Assembly (NCBI GenBank): GCA_029972135.1
Contig: CP124755.1
Coordinates: 2,477,991-2,541,990 of the forward strand
Source: Candidatus Thiocaldithrix dubininis
Lineage (GTDB): Bacteria; Pseudomonadota; Gammaproteobacteria; Thiotrichales; Thiotrichaceae
Reading direction: 5' to 3'
DNA length: 64,000 nucleotides
Part shown: positions 26,059 to 35,978 of the stretch, piece after piece
How the letters are laid out: each line of letters opens with the position of its first letter
How positions within the stretch are numbered: the first letter of the stretch is position 1
Program-made: the position numbers and the translations under genes
The notes under the pieces: generated by a model
What the model was told of the DNA's origin: nothing
The model's input: the letters and a program-made list of their open reading frames with translations, nothing else
Database searches by the model: none

Positions 26059-28755
26059 ATGCGCTTTCTTGGTAAAATTCTACTCATTCTTTTAAGTTCT
26101 TTATTTGCGTTCCTAACCTTGGGTGCTGTCGGCTTATTTGGAATTTATGCTTATTATTCACCCAAGCTGCCAGATGATAAAGAATTACGCAAAATCGACA
26201 TACAAGTTCCCTTACGAATTTATACCAAGGACAACCAACTACTTGCCGAATACGGTGAAAAACGCAGTCGTCCTGTTAAATTAGAACAAGTACCTAAACA
26301 CCTAAAATACGCCTTTTTAGACATTGAAGATGCCCGTTTTTATGAACATCAAGGTGTTGATGTAAAAGGTATGGCGCGGGCGGTTTATAGTGTAATTTCT
26401 ACCGGCTCTGCTAGCCAAGGTGCAAGTACCGTCACCATGCAATTGGCACGGAATGCCTTTTTGAACTCTGGTAAAACGGTTGATCGTAAATTACGCGAAA
26501 CCCTATTAGCCATTAAATTAGAACAAAATCTAAGCAAAGATGAAATTTTAGAACTGTATTTTAATAAGATTTTCTTAGGTAATCGGGCTTACGGAATTGC
26601 GGCCGCCGCTGAAGTTTATTACGGCAAGACGTTAGATCAATTAACGCTGGCACAAGCGGCTATGATTGCAGGCTTACCCAAAGCACCCTCGCGCTATAAC
26701 CCCATCGTTAATCCTGAACGCGCTATGATCCGCCGAGATTATATCTTAAAGCGCATGAAAGAATTTAATCATATTAGCCAAGCAGAATACGATGCAGCTA
26801 TTAAAGAACCCAATACCGCACAAGTGCATAAAACTGAATTTGAAACGGATGCGCCGTATTTAGCCGAAATGGTACGGGCGGAAATCGTCAAACGCTTTAA
26901 TGAAGATAATGCTTATACGCAAGGCTACCACGTCTACACTACCTTGGATGCAAAACAGCAAGCTGAGGCAGCAACTGCCATGCACCACGCTTTGCTTACC
27001 TATGATCATCGACATGGCTATCGTGGCGCAGAAGACAATATTGATTTAGACGAGTTTAAGTCAGAAGAAGATTTGTTGGATAAGTTGTCCGACTACCCAA
27101 CACTAGGCGGTTTGGTGGCGGGCATTGTCCAGCAAGTAGATAACAAAACTGCACAAGTGTTAATGGCGAATGAAAAGAAAATTAGTTTAAGCCTTGATAA
27201 TGTCAGTTGGGCGCGTAAATTTCATAGCGCAGACCGACGCGGTGGCGCACCACGACGAGTCAACGAAGTCTTGCATAAAGGCGATATTATCCGCCTGCGC
27301 CAAACCGATAAAGACAAAGATACTTGGACTTTAAGCCAGGTGCCTACGGTTACGGGGGCATTAGTGTCGATGGATCCCCATAATGGGGCAATTCGTGCCG
27401 TCATGGGTGGTTTTGATTATAACCATTCCAAATTTAACCGTGCGACGCAAGCCATGCGTCAACCGGGATCAAGCTTTAAACCGATTGTGTATAGCGCTGC
27501 TCTTGCTAAAGGTTATTCACCTAATAGTATTGTGAATGATGCGCCGATTACGATACCGGGCAGCAATTGGCGACCCGAAAATTTTGGCGGTAGTTATATT
27601 GGACCGACCACATTAGCAGAAGCGTTAGCCAAGTCCCGAAATCTGGTATCTGTGCGAGTGATGAAAAGCATAGGTATCAAATATACAATTGATTTTGCAA
27701 CTAAATTTGGCTTTGAACGCAAAAATCTACCCGCTAACCTGACGTTATCGCTGGGCACAGCAATGGTTACGCCATTGAATATGGCGACCGCTTACTCGGC
27801 GTTTGCTAACGGGGGTTATAAAGTTAGCCCTTATTTTATTACCCGCATTGAAGATGCAGATGGCAAAGTATTAGTAGAAGAAAAACCCGTCTTAGTGTGT
27901 GGCGATAAAACTGACGTTTGTAAAATCGAAAAGCATGTTAAACCGGATGAGGCTGAAGCTGAAACAAGCGAGACCAATGCTGATACAAACAATACGACAG
28001 CAGATACGAATACGCCTAAACCCAGTTGGGAATTAACTGACACTAAAACGCCAGACGACGACAAGGCTAAGCCAAATAAAGAGGCTAAGAATAAGGACAA
28101 AACAGCAGCCAAAGAAGCAGCACCTAAGGAATATGTTGAATACCCAGCCGCTAAACGCATTTTAGATAAACGTACCCATTATCAAATCGTCAGTATGCTG
28201 CAAGGTGTTACACAATTTGGTACAGCCGCCCGCGCCAGCAAAGTATTAGGGCGTAAGGATATTGCGGGCAAAACCGGTACTACAAATGATCAGAAAGATG
28301 CGTGGTTCTGTGGTTTTAGCCCCAGTGTAGTCACCATTAGTTGGATCGGCTTTGACGATATGGCAAAACTAGGTGAAGGTGAAACAGGCACAAGTGTGGC
28401 ATTACCCATGTGGATTGATTATATGCAAAGCGTTCTGAAAGACCGTCCTGTGAAGGAGTGGCAACGCCCTGCGGATATGAAAGCGCCAAAAGTGGAAGAA
28501 TTACCTAGTTTAAATGGCGATGGTGGAGCTAATAAAGAAGCAGCAACACCTAACCCCGAGGCAGCAAAAGAGGTTAAACTCGCTGCTCCGGTTAGCGTAC
28601 CCAAACCCGCAGCACCCACTAAAGGTTTTGAATATAAGCGTGAACAAGATTTACGCCCACAACGCCCGGCAGAGAATCATAATCAACCCGTTAACCGCCC
28701 TGCACCGCCGCCACGGCGTCCAGAGCGTGTTGAAATTCCAGAACAGTTATTCTAA
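26059..28755 (+). CDS. mrcA: Penicillin-binding protein 1A (bifunctional)
   Basis: 898 residues. N-terminal membrane anchor (~7-30); glycosyltransferase domain with EDARFYEHQGVD and GASTVTMQLARN; OB-like region; transpeptidase with the SSFK active-site tetrad (Ser ~473), the SRN triad and KTGTTNDQKDAWF. It polymerises and cross-links peptidoglycan. Between SRN and KTG there is a ~65-residue acidic/Lys-rich low-complexity insertion (~635-700), and the C-terminus is a proline-rich tail. Divergent from pilM, as in many gammaproteobacteria. Confidence 0.95.
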   Translation: MRFLGKILLILLSSLFAFLTLGAVGLFGIYAYYSPKLPDDKELRKIDIQVPLRIYTKDNQLLAEYGEKRSRPVKLEQVPKHLKYAFLDIEDARFYEHQGVDVKGMARAVYSVISTGSASQGASTVTMQLARNAFLNSGKTVDRKLRETLLAIKLEQNLSKDEILELYFNKIFLGNRAYGIAAAAEVYYGKTLDQLTLAQAAMIAGLPKAPSRYNPIVNPERAMIRRDYILKRMKEFNHISQAEYDAAIKEPNTAQVHKTEFETDAPYLAEMVRAEIVKRFNEDNAYTQGYHVYTTLDAKQQAEAATAMHHALLTYDHRHGYRGAEDNIDLDEFKSEEDLLDKLSDYPTLGGLVAGIVQQVDNKTAQVLMANEKKISLSLDNVSWARKFHSADRRGGAPRRVNEVLHKGDIIRLRQTDKDKDTWTLSQVPTVTGALVSMDPHNGAIRAVMGGFDYNHSKFNRATQAMRQPGSSFKPIVYSAALAKGYSPNSIVNDAPITIPGSNWRPENFGGSYIGPTTLAEALAKSRNLVSVRVMKSIGIKYTIDFATKFGFERKNLPANLTLSLGTAMVTPLNMATAYSAFANGGYKVSPYFITRIEDADGKVLVEEKPVLVCGDKTDVCKIEKHVKPDEAEAETSETNADTNNTTADTNTPKPSWELTDTKTPDDDKAKPNKEAKNKDKTAAKEAAPKEYVEYPAAKRILDKRTHYQIVSMLQGVTQFGTAARASKVLGRKDIAGKTGTTNDQKDAWFCGFSPSVVTISWIGFDDMAKLGEGETGTSVALPMWIDYMQSVLKDRPVKEWQRPADMKAPKVEELPSLNGDGGANKEAATPNPEAAKEVKLAAPVSVPKPAAPTKGFEYKREQDLRPQRPAENHNQPVNRPAPPPRRPERVEIPEQLF

Positions 28756-29360
28756 TGCGTAATAATACGGATGAACTCCGCCAATTGGTGGCGGAGGAAG
28801 CAGCTCGTTTAATTTATGAAGAGGGCTTCAAAGATTATCGAGTGGCCAAACTTAAAGCGGCTGAACAGCTAGGTGTTTTTAACCAGCATGCCGCACAGCC
28901 GTCTAATGAACAAATTGAAGAAGCCATTCATCAACGCATTCGCTTATTCGATGCCGATACCCACCCACAGCTATTAAAACAGCATCGCCAAGTAGCCTTG
29001 GAAGCGATGGAGTTTCTAGAAGCGTATAAGCCTTATTTAACAGGGGCAGCATTAGAAGGTACGAGCAGCGAACATTCAGCCGTTACCTTATTGTTAGGCG
29101 CTGATAGCGTAGAAGAAGTCATGTTTTTCTTAGAGGATCAGCATATTCCGTTTGAGACTTTCGAGCGCAAACTAAAATTTAGCAGTAAGCCCGCCGAATA
29201 TTTCCCACTGTTACGCTTTTTTGTGGATGAAGTGGAAGTGGAGTTGATGGTATTGCCGTTTGAAGACCGTTTCGCTAGCGCACCAATTAGCCCTATTACC
29301 GGCAAAGCTATGCGCCGTGCCGATCTTAAACGTGTGCGCAGCTTATTAGATCAAACGTGA
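28755..29360 (+). CDS. Conserved hypothetical protein downstream of PBP1A
   Basis: 201 residues of a family I know only as hypothetical, sometimes described as nucleotidyltransferase-like. It has a helical N-terminal half and an alpha/beta C-terminal half ([19 protein letters not shown], then [16 protein letters not shown]). The ATG overlaps the PBP1A stop (TAATG), implying coupling. It converges with hemE, overlapping it by ten bases. No catalytic motif is certain. Confidence 0.65.
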   Translation: MRNNTDELRQLVAEEAARLIYEEGFKDYRVAKLKAAEQLGVFNQHAAQPSNEQIEEAIHQRIRLFDADTHPQLLKQHRQVALEAMEFLEAYKPYLTGAALEGTSSEHSAVTLLLGADSVEEVMFFLEDQHIPFETFERKLKFSSKPAEYFPLLRFFVDEVEVELMVLPFEDRFASAPISPITGKAMRRADLKRVRSLLDQT

Positions 29361-30415
29361 TATTGGCGACCTAGTTCGTGTACAGCATCGACTAACACGC
29401 TTACATTTTCTGGGTTGACGTGTTGATGAATTCCATGCCCTAAATTAAAGACATGCCCAGAGCCTTGCCCATAGCTTGCCAATACTTGCGCGACTTGCTC
29501 ACGAATAGCCTCGGGCGAGGCATATAATACGCAGGGGTCCATATTGCCTTGTAACGCCACTTGTGAACCCACCCGTTGACGCGCTTCGCCAATATTAATA
29601 GTCCAATCTAAACCTAGAGCATCACAGCCAGTCGCCGCCATTGGTTCTAACCATTGTGCGCCGCCTTTGGTGAATAAGATTACGGGCACTTTGCGCCCAT
29701 CGGCTTCACGCGTAACGCCATTTACAATTTTTTGCATATAGCGTAGTGAAAATTCCTGATAAGTGCTGGGCGTTAATGTACCGCCCCACGTATCAAACAT
29801 CATGGCAGCTTGAGCACCGGCGGCAATTTGGGCATTCAAGTACAAGATAATGCTGTCGGCTAACTTATCCAGTAATAAGTGTAAGGCTTGCGGATTGCCG
29901 TACAGCATGCCTTTAACCTTGGCAAATTCCTTGCTGGAACTGCCTTCCACCATATAAGTGGCTAATGTCCAAGGGCTGCCGGTAAAACCGATTAAAGGCA
30001 CACGTCCATCAAGCGCTTGGCGAATCGTGCGCACTGCATCCATGACATAGCGTAATTCGCCTTCTGGATCGGGAATAGGCAGTTGCTCGATTTCAGCCAG
30101 CGTACGCACTGGATGGGTAAAACGCGGCCCTTCGCCTTCGGCAAAATACAAGCCTAAGCCCATTGCATCCGGTACGGTCAGAATATCCGAGAATAGAATA
30201 GCCGCGTCTAGGGCATAACGTTCTAAGGGTTGCAATGTGACTTCACAAGCCAGCTCTGGATTTTTACATAAATCCATAAAACTGCCTGCACGCGCCCGCG
30301 TTGCCCGATATTCAGGCAAATAACGCCCCGCTTGACGCATAATCCAAATCGGTGTGGTATCAACAGGTTGTTTCAGAAGTGCACGTAAGAAACGATCATT
30401 CTTTAATTCAGACAT
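29351..30415 (-). CDS. hemE: Uroporphyrinogen decarboxylase
   Basis: 354 residues with the family signature [16 protein letters not shown] and the [13 protein letters not shown] segment; [15 protein letters not shown] near the end. It decarboxylates the four acetate side chains of uroporphyrinogen III to coproporphyrinogen III in haem synthesis. Stands 49 bp after the yqeY gene. Confidence 0.97.
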   Translation of the reverse strand: MSELKNDRFLRALLKQPVDTTPIWIMRQAGRYLPEYRATRARAGSFMDLCKNPELACEVTLQPLERYALDAAILFSDILTVPDAMGLGLYFAEGEGPRFTHPVRTLAEIEQLPIPDPEGELRYVMDAVRTIRQALDGRVPLIGFTGSPWTLATYMVEGSSSKEFAKVKGMLYGNPQALHLLLDKLADSIILYLNAQIAAGAQAAMMFDTWGGTLTPSTYQEFSLRYMQKIVNGVTREADGRKVPVILFTKGGAQWLEPMAATGCDALGLDWTINIGEARQRVGSQVALQGNMDPCVLYASPEAIREQVAQVLASYGQGSGHVFNLGHGIHQHVNPENVSVLVDAVHELGRQYHV

Positions 30416-30464
30416 GGAAACACCCCTGAAAATACTAAAACTAAAATGGAAATGTAAAGTTAGC

Positions 30465-30914
30465 TCAGCCGCCCAATTTGGCTTTGATTAAACCGCTTAA
30501 CTGCCCCATATCAGTACGCCCTTGTACTTGCGGTTTAAGCCAGTTCATAACTTTGCCCATATCACGCATGGTGGTCGCGCCAGTTTCTGCAATACCTTGT
30601 TGAATCAACGCATCCAGTTCATCGGCAGCTAAAGCTTGTGGCATGTAATCTTGAATAATACCAATCTCGAATTGCTCTTGATTCGCAAGATCAAGCCGAC
30701 CCGCATCGGTATATTGGCGCAACGATTCGCGGCGCTGCTTTAGCATTTTTTCCAGCACCGCTAAGATAGTGGAATCGTCCAATTCAGTACGGGTATCCAC
30801 TTCTTGTTGCTTAATCGCAGCCAGCATTAAACGAATCACACCTAAACGCGGCTTATCTTGACCGCGCATAGCCGTTTTCATATCTTCAGTAATACGGGCT
30901 TTTAGCGTAGACAT
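30465..30914 (-). CDS. yqeY: GatB/YqeY domain protein
   Basis: 149 residues, entirely helical, matching the C-terminal tRNA-interacting domain of GatB/GatE. It contains [13 protein letters not shown] and [12 protein letters not shown]. The family is near-universal and often follows rpsU, as here with only one base between. Exact role unsettled. Confidence 0.92.
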   Translation of the reverse strand: MSTLKARITEDMKTAMRGQDKPRLGVIRLMLAAIKQQEVDTRTELDDSTILAVLEKMLKQRRESLRQYTDAGRLDLANQEQFEIGIIQDYMPQALAADELDALIQQGIAETGATTMRDMGKVMNWLKPQVQGRTDMGQLSGLIKAKLGG

Positions 30915-30915
30915 A

Positions 30916-31131
30916 TTAGTACAGACGCACGCGACGGTTCAGATCACGAGAAATGCGTTTCAGATTGCGTTTAACAGCAGCAGCGCGCATACGTTTACGA
31001 ACAGAAGTTGGTTTTTCGTAAAATTCACGGCTACGGACTTCAGCCACTACACCTGCTTTTTCACAAGTGCGTTTAAAACGACGCAGAGCAACTTCAAACG
31101 GTTCAGTATCACGTACTTTTACACTTGGCAT
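30916..31131 (-). CDS. rpsU: 30S ribosomal protein S21
   Basis: 71 residues, very basic, with [16 protein letters not shown] and an Arg/Lys-rich tail. A small-subunit protein near the 3' end of 16S rRNA. Probably co-transcribed with yqeY. Confidence 0.97.
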   Translation of the reverse strand: MPSVKVRDTEPFEVALRRFKRTCEKAGVVAEVRSREFYEKPTSVRKRMRAAAVKRNLKRISRDLNRRVRLY

Positions 31132-31201
31132 AAATTCCTTCTCAAATCAATAATTGAGTAAAACGCGGGATTATACTCAGATAGAGCATAAATGCAAAAG
31201 C

Positions 31202-31624
31202 CTAGACAGACTTTTCGTCGTTTTTATCAAGAAATTCGCCGTACAAGATTAGAGAATGGTCTTTAATCTTGAAGTTATAGAGTTTCGCTAACTCCTGTTG
31301 ACGTTGTTCAATAATAGGATCACAGAATTCTAGCACGCGCCCCGTTTTCATGCATACCATATGATCATGATGTTCTTCAGTTGCTAATTCAAAAACCGCT
31401 TGCCCACCTTCAAAATGGTGACGATTCACCAAACCAGCCGCCTCAAATTGCGTTAATACTCGGTAAACCGTAGCTAAACCGACTTCCTCGCCATTGCCTA
31501 ATAAAGTTCTATAGATTTCTTCAGCACCTAAATGACGATCCGGTGAATTGCTTAATAAATCTAAAATTTTTACACGCGGTTGGGTAATTTTAAGACCCGC
31601 CCGTTTAATATCCTGCTCTTCCAC
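31202..31624 (-). CDS. fur: Ferric uptake regulator
   Basis: 140 residues. N-terminal winged helix (GLKITQPRVKIL, ...VGLATVYRVL), then the metal-binding HHDHMVC and the dimerisation domain. A DNA-binding repressor using Fe2+ as co-repressor. Divergent from bamE across 68 bp, the usual gammaproteobacterial arrangement; I see no convincing Fur box between them. Confidence 0.96.
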   Translation of the reverse strand: MEEQDIKRAGLKITQPRVKILDLLSNSPDRHLGAEEIYRTLLGNGEEVGLATVYRVLTQFEAAGLVNRHHFEGGQAVFELATEEHHDHMVCMKTGRVLEFCDPIIEQRQQELAKLYNFKIKDHSLILYGEFLDKNDEKSV

Positions 31625-31692
31625 CCTGCACTCTCCACCGTGAATAGTCTATCATGAGGCTTATGTTTAATTAGGAACAATAGAAGATTAAC

Positions 31693-32034
31693 ATGCTAAA
31701 GTCACTTGTAACACTGACCTTTATTTCTAGCCTAGTTTTAGGTGGATGTAGCTTCTACAAAATGGATATACAACAAGGAAATTACATTACCCAAGCTGAG
31801 TTAGATCAAGTCAAAGCAGGCATGAGTCCAGCACAAGTTCAGGATATTTTGGGTACGCCTTTATTAGTGGATGATTTCCACACAGATCGCTGGGACTATG
31901 TGTTTTATTTAAAATCGCCACGCAAAGGCAATCAACGCAGCAGCATTACCGTGTTCTTTAATAATGGGGTCGTAAACCAAGTACGCCAAGATACCCCATT
32001 AGTTGAGACTAAACTCAAACCTGTTGAGTCATAA
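31693..32034 (+). CDS. bamE: Outer-membrane protein assembly factor BamE
   Basis: 113 residues, lipobox LGGC (Cys ~19), then the SmpA/OmlA domain (MSPAQVQDILGTPLL, WDYVFYL). A lipoprotein of the Bam complex that inserts beta-barrel proteins. The stop overlaps the end of the convergent small gene by six bases. Confidence 0.95.
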   Translation: MLKSLVTLTFISSLVLGGCSFYKMDIQQGNYITQAELDQVKAGMSPAQVQDILGTPLLVDDFHTDRWDYVFYLKSPRKGNQRSSITVFFNNGVVNQVRQDTPLVETKLKPVES

Positions 32035-32277
32035 CCATTCCAATAAATAATAAATTAATTGCCCTTCTGAAGATTTAGACGGGCCTAATACTACAGCGGC
32101 AAAGCGCTTATCTTGCTCTGCCGCTAGCCGCTTGGCTTCGTCTGCGTCAATACAAAGCTGTATACAAGCTGCCGGAAAACGATTACGACTTGGTTTAAAT
32201 TTGGGCATATAGACCGTGGCATAAACTGGCTGAGAAATCCCCTGCCCGGAAGGATCGGGTGGCACTAAACCTTGCAT
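32029..32277 (-). CDS. Small hypothetical protein coupled to rnfH
   Basis: 82 residues. I do not recognise a family. It has no signal or membrane segment; it shows a basic patch near the middle and a C-terminal VVLGPSKSSEG loop. The ATG overlaps the rnfH stop (TAATG), supporting a genuine gene in the ratA-rnfH unit. Confidence 0.55.
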   Translation of the reverse strand: MQGLVPPDPSGQGISQPVYATVYMPKFKPSRNRFPAACIQLCIDADEAKRLAAEQDKRFAAVVLGPSKSSEGQLIYYLLEWL

Positions 32278-32606
32278 TAACTTTCAGCCTCATCTTCGCC
32301 ACCGCCTTTTTTCATGCGTTTGCCTTCTGCTGCACGTTGTTTACGTACTGCTTTAGGATCAGCAATCAACGGACGGTAAATTTCAATCCGATCTTTAGCG
32401 CGTAAACTATCGTCTAACTTGGCTAATTTGCCATACACGCCAACTTCCAACTGTTCCAAATCCAATTGAGCATAACGTTGCAAAATACCCGAAGCCATAA
32501 TGCCCTGCCGAATGCTTGCCCCTTCGGCTACTTGTGTTTTAAACAGAATTTGCTCGTGGGCTAAGGGATAAACCACTTCAATCTGGATTTTTTCAGGGTT
32601 TGCCAT
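32277..32606 (-). CDS. rnfH: RnfH family ubiquitin-like protein
   Basis: 109 residues from the ATG at 32606 (MANPEKIQIEVVYP); a start five codons upstream is possible. The beta-grasp fold shows LEVGVYGKLAKLDDSL and DRIEIYRPL, then a basic tail. The family lies beside ratA in most gammaproteobacteria; function unclear. It overlaps ratA by 14 bp. Confidence 0.92.
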   Translation of the reverse strand: MANPEKIQIEVVYPLAHEQILFKTQVAEGASIRQGIMASGILQRYAQLDLEQLEVGVYGKLAKLDDSLRAKDRIEIYRPLIADPKAVRKQRAAEGKRMKKGGGEDEAES

Positions 32607-33030
32607 AAATTGCTCGCGCACGTTCTACAAAAGAATCCACTAGCGTATTAGCCACCTGGTTAAACACAGGGCCAATTGCCATACTCACTAACATATTGGA
32701 GAACTCAAAATCCAAATCCAATGACACCTTACAAGATTGCGCATCCAAGGCATCAAAACGCCAAAAACCATGCAAGCGTTTAAACGGTCCATCCACCAAT
32801 TGCATTTCAATGGAATGGGGTCTGCTCATAACATTTTGCGTAGTAAAGGATTTATTCACCGGTCCTTTCGCAATCGTAACTGTCGCTTTTACCTGTTGCG
32901 CATCGCGATGATGTACGACCGCTTCACTACACCAAGGCAAAAAATTGGGATACTGCAACACATCATCCACCAGTTGATACATTTGCTCCGCAGTATACGG
33001 CACTAACGCGCTACGGTTTATATGCGTCAT
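32593..33030 (-). CDS. ratA: RatA/COQ10-type START domain protein
   Basis: 145 residues with the START/polyketide-cyclase fold: SALVPYTAEQMYQLVDDV at the N-terminus, PNFLPWC, and a C-terminal helix. Relatives bind ubiquinone and support respiration; the E. coli member was described as a ribosome-association toxin. Location beside rnfH is typical. I favour the housekeeping quinone role. Confidence 0.9.
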   Translation of the reverse strand: MTHINRSALVPYTAEQMYQLVDDVLQYPNFLPWCSEAVVHHRDAQQVKATVTIAKGPVNKSFTTQNVMSRPHSIEMQLVDGPFKRLHGFWRFDALDAQSCKVSLDLDFEFSNMLVSMAIGPVFNQVANTLVDSFVERARAIYGKP

Positions 33031-33088
33031 GTTGCTTCGCTCTCCAAGAATGAAAGTGTAAAGTATCCCATATCTATTTTGCTTTGAT

Positions 33089-35422
33089 CTATGTTAAAGC
33101 AGGCAAATCTGGAATAGCAGCGCGTAAGACATCGCTCACATCGCTGGCTAATACCACTTTTAGATCAGCACGTACCTCTGCGGGTAGATCCGCTAAATCG
33201 CGCTCATTTTGTTTGGGCAAAATAATTTGGCGTAAACCTGCCCGATGCGCGGCCAACACTTTTTCTTTAATACCTCCCACAGGCAAGACTAGCCCCGTCA
33301 AGGTAATTTCACCTGTCATAGCGGTATCTTGGCGCACGGGTAACTTGGTATACAGCGACATCATCGCCGTTGCCATTGTAACCCCAGCCGAAGGCCCATC
33401 TTTCGGTACAGCACCTGCTGGCACATGAATATGAATACGCCCAGCAGTATCTTCAATCCCCATATTTTGCAATTGCGCTTGTACCCATGCATGCGCGGTT
33501 TGCGCCGATTCTTTCATGACTTCACCTAACTGCCCAGTAAGATGTAAGCCTTCGCCCTTGGGCAAACGAATCGCCTCAATATATAAAATATCACCGCCGA
33601 CAGGTGTCCATGCCATACCTGCCGCCACACCTGCTGGCATATGTTTACGGGCTTGCTCTGGCAAAAACTTTTCAGGTCCTAATAAGCCTTCCAATTGGTT
33701 CGGTGTGACTGGCTCAATCTGTACGTGTGGATCGCGGGCTATTTTCAAAGCAATCTTACGCGCTACCCGTCCAATAATACGTTCTAAATTACGCACACCC
33801 GCTTCACGCGTATAACGGCTGATCAAGGTTTTTAAAGTATCGTCCGGCAATTGAAATTGTGCTTCCGTTAAGCCGACTTCTTTACGTTGCCGCTCAACTA
33901 AATAACGCTTAGCAATTTCCAGCTTTTCCTCTTCGCTATAGCCCGTCAGTTGGATAATTTCCATACGGTCTAACAACGGTGTAGGAATGGTATCCAGCGC
34001 ATTTGCGGTCAAAATGAAGAAAGTTTTTGATAAATCAAACGGCAAACCCACGTAATTATCATAGAACTCGGTATTTTGATTCGGGTCTAAAACTTCTAAT
34101 AACGCAGACGCCGGATCACCGCGATAATCACGTCCTAATTTATCCACCTCATCCAGCATCAACACGGGATTATTCGCCTCAGCACGTCGCATGGCTTGAA
34201 TAATACGCCCCGGCATTGCGCCAATATAAGTACGCCGATGCCCGCGCAATTCAGACTCATCGTGCATACCGCCTAAACTAAAGCGCTCAAATTTACGCCC
34301 TAAAGCACGCGCAATGGATTTACCTAATGAGGTTTTGCCCACGCCGGGCGGGCCGACAAACAATAAAATTGGCGCTTTCGCTTCTGGGTTTAATTTTAGA
34401 ACCGCCAATTGTTCCAAAATACGCTCTTTAATTTTATCTAAACCATAATGGTCTTCATCCAAAACTTCGCTGGCATGGTTTAAATCAAGCTGATCTTCAG
34501 TGGATACTTCCCACGGCAAATCCAGTAGCAAATCTAAATAATTGCGCACCATTTGATAATCAGGTGCAGCATTATTCATACGTTGCAAGCGTGTTAATTC
34601 CCGCTCGGCTTCTTCGCGGACATTATCCGGTAAATTTGCTTCGTCAATTCGCTGGCGCAAATCGTCAATTTCAGCCGCGCTATTATCACCTTCACCCAAT
34701 TCTTGCTGAATCGTGCGCATTTGTTGACGTAATAAATGTTCACGCTGTTGACGGCTCATTTCAGACTGCACTTGCCCTGCAATCTCTTTACGCAGCTTTA
34801 AAACTTCCAACTCATGCGTGTAATAATCATGCAAAATATTCATGATTTCTAACACGCTATTCGCTTCCAATATTTGCTGTGAACGCTCTACGCCCAGATT
34901 GGGAATCATAGCCATAAAGTAAACCAGTTGTACCGGATCACGAATTTGCTGCATCGCTTGTTCAATATCTAAACTGACATTGCTTTGAGAAGCCGTCTGA
35001 TATTGTTTAACAAGGCTAATTAATTCGCGCTGCATCGCTTCGACGCTGGGTGAGCTATCCCACAAAGGCATAGGCAAGCGTTCAATCGTGCCAATAAAGT
35101 GTTCATCCACTTGGCGGGTATCCAACAAACGAACCCGCTCAATACCTTGTACTAAAATTTCGACAGTATCGTCGCTACGATTCATGCGTTTAATTAACGC
35201 ACGTGTGCCAATCGTAAATAAATCGGAAGGATTGGGTAAATCAATATCAGCTTGACGTTGGGTAAATACCGCTAATTCTTTAGATTCAGCCTGTAATGCC
35301 ACATCAATTGCTTGCACAGAAATAGGACGACCGGCGGAATAAGGTGTCAACGCAAACGGAAATAACACACTATTACGCAGTGGGAAAAGCGCTAATTCAA
35401 ATTTATTATCTACATCTGTCAT
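33089..35422 (-). CDS. lon: ATP-dependent protease La
   Basis: 777 residues. N-terminal substrate domain (LFPLRNSVLFPF), AAA+ module with GPPGVGKTS and LDEVDKLG, and the protease domain with catalytic Ser in PKDGPSAG and Lys in KEKVLAAHRAG. It degrades misfolded and regulatory proteins. It starts one base after the hsp20 stop (TAG-A-ATG), so both are one unit under the sigma-32-like promoter at 35843-35870. Confidence 0.96.
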   Translation of the reverse strand: MTDVDNKFELALFPLRNSVLFPFALTPYSAGRPISVQAIDVALQAESKELAVFTQRQADIDLPNPSDLFTIGTRALIKRMNRSDDTVEILVQGIERVRLLDTRQVDEHFIGTIERLPMPLWDSSPSVEAMQRELISLVKQYQTASQSNVSLDIEQAMQQIRDPVQLVYFMAMIPNLGVERSQQILEANSVLEIMNILHDYYTHELEVLKLRKEIAGQVQSEMSRQQREHLLRQQMRTIQQELGEGDNSAAEIDDLRQRIDEANLPDNVREEAERELTRLQRMNNAAPDYQMVRNYLDLLLDLPWEVSTEDQLDLNHASEVLDEDHYGLDKIKERILEQLAVLKLNPEAKAPILLFVGPPGVGKTSLGKSIARALGRKFERFSLGGMHDESELRGHRRTYIGAMPGRIIQAMRRAEANNPVLMLDEVDKLGRDYRGDPASALLEVLDPNQNTEFYDNYVGLPFDLSKTFFILTANALDTIPTPLLDRMEIIQLTGYSEEEKLEIAKRYLVERQRKEVGLTEAQFQLPDDTLKTLISRYTREAGVRNLERIIGRVARKIALKIARDPHVQIEPVTPNQLEGLLGPEKFLPEQARKHMPAGVAAGMAWTPVGGDILYIEAIRLPKGEGLHLTGQLGEVMKESAQTAHAWVQAQLQNMGIEDTAGRIHIHVPAGAVPKDGPSAGVTMATAMMSLYTKLPVRQDTAMTGEITLTGLVLPVGGIKEKVLAAHRAGLRQIILPKQNERDLADLPAEVRADLKVVLASDVSDVLRAAIPDLPALT

Positions 35423-35423
35423 T

Positions 35424-35795
35424 CTAATGATTCCCTAACATAATTCGTACTAACAGCATGCCATTACGAAAATCAGTCACGAGGTGAGCATTTTCTAAAG
35501 ACATAGGAAATTCAAAAACTCTCTCAAATTCACCGTAGGTAATTTCCATAGACTGCACACGAAAACCCGCTTCTAATGCGACATCCGCTCGATTGCCCTT
35601 AATGCATAGAAAATTGTGGCGCGTATGTAATTCAATATCGGTGGGTTTTACGCCTGCTAGCTCCAGTTTAAGCAGCCAACCATCTTCGCAGCGATAAACG
35701 TCAGTAGTAGGTTTCCAAAACAACGCCTGTACTCGTTTTTGTAAATGACGTTGTACGTGCCGCGTAAAGATTAATAATTCAGTTGAAATCGGCAT
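35424..35795 (-). CDS. Hsp20/alpha-crystallin family small heat-shock protein
   Basis: 123 residues from the ATG at 35795, chosen because AAGGAG lies nine bases upstream (a start 11 codons earlier reads through that site). Short N-terminal helix, then the alpha-crystallin domain (WLLKLELAGVKPTDIEL, FLCIKGNR, FERVFEFP). The C-terminal I-x-I/V extension is minimal. Holdase chaperone, co-transcribed with lon. Confidence 0.85.
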   Translation of the reverse strand: MPISTELLIFTRHVQRHLQKRVQALFWKPTTDVYRCEDGWLLKLELAGVKPTDIELHTRHNFLCIKGNRADVALEAGFRVQSMEITYGEFERVFEFPMSLENAHLVTDFRNGMLLVRIMLGNH

Positions 35796-35842
35796 AAGTT
35801 GCGACTCCTTACATTCAATCGCAATCACATTACTAAACCTCA

Positions 35843-35870
35843 GTATGTGGTTAAAAATATGCTAGACAAG
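35843..35870 (-). promoter_or_regulatory. Sigma-32-like heat-shock promoter for hsp20-lon
   Basis: Read on the minus strand: CTTGTC, 14 bases, CCACATAC, against the heat-shock consensus CTTGAA, 13-15 bases, CCCCATNT. It lies about 50 bp upstream of the hsp20 start; both downstream genes are classic members of this regulon. Confidence 0.55.
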
Positions 35871-35978
35871 AGCAGTATTTGAAAGCTGAGGAATTTTTCG
35901 AGGAAATCCCGTCTAAGTTTATAAAGAGGATTTGTTATTAGACGTGGTTTACTATTTATAACCGAAGGAGTTTAGTAA

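Noticed and set aside
32593-33030. A toxin-antitoxin system (RatA 'toxin')
   Set aside because: The START-domain family and conserved location beside rnfH fit a ubiquinone-related housekeeping role; no antitoxin-like gene is evident.
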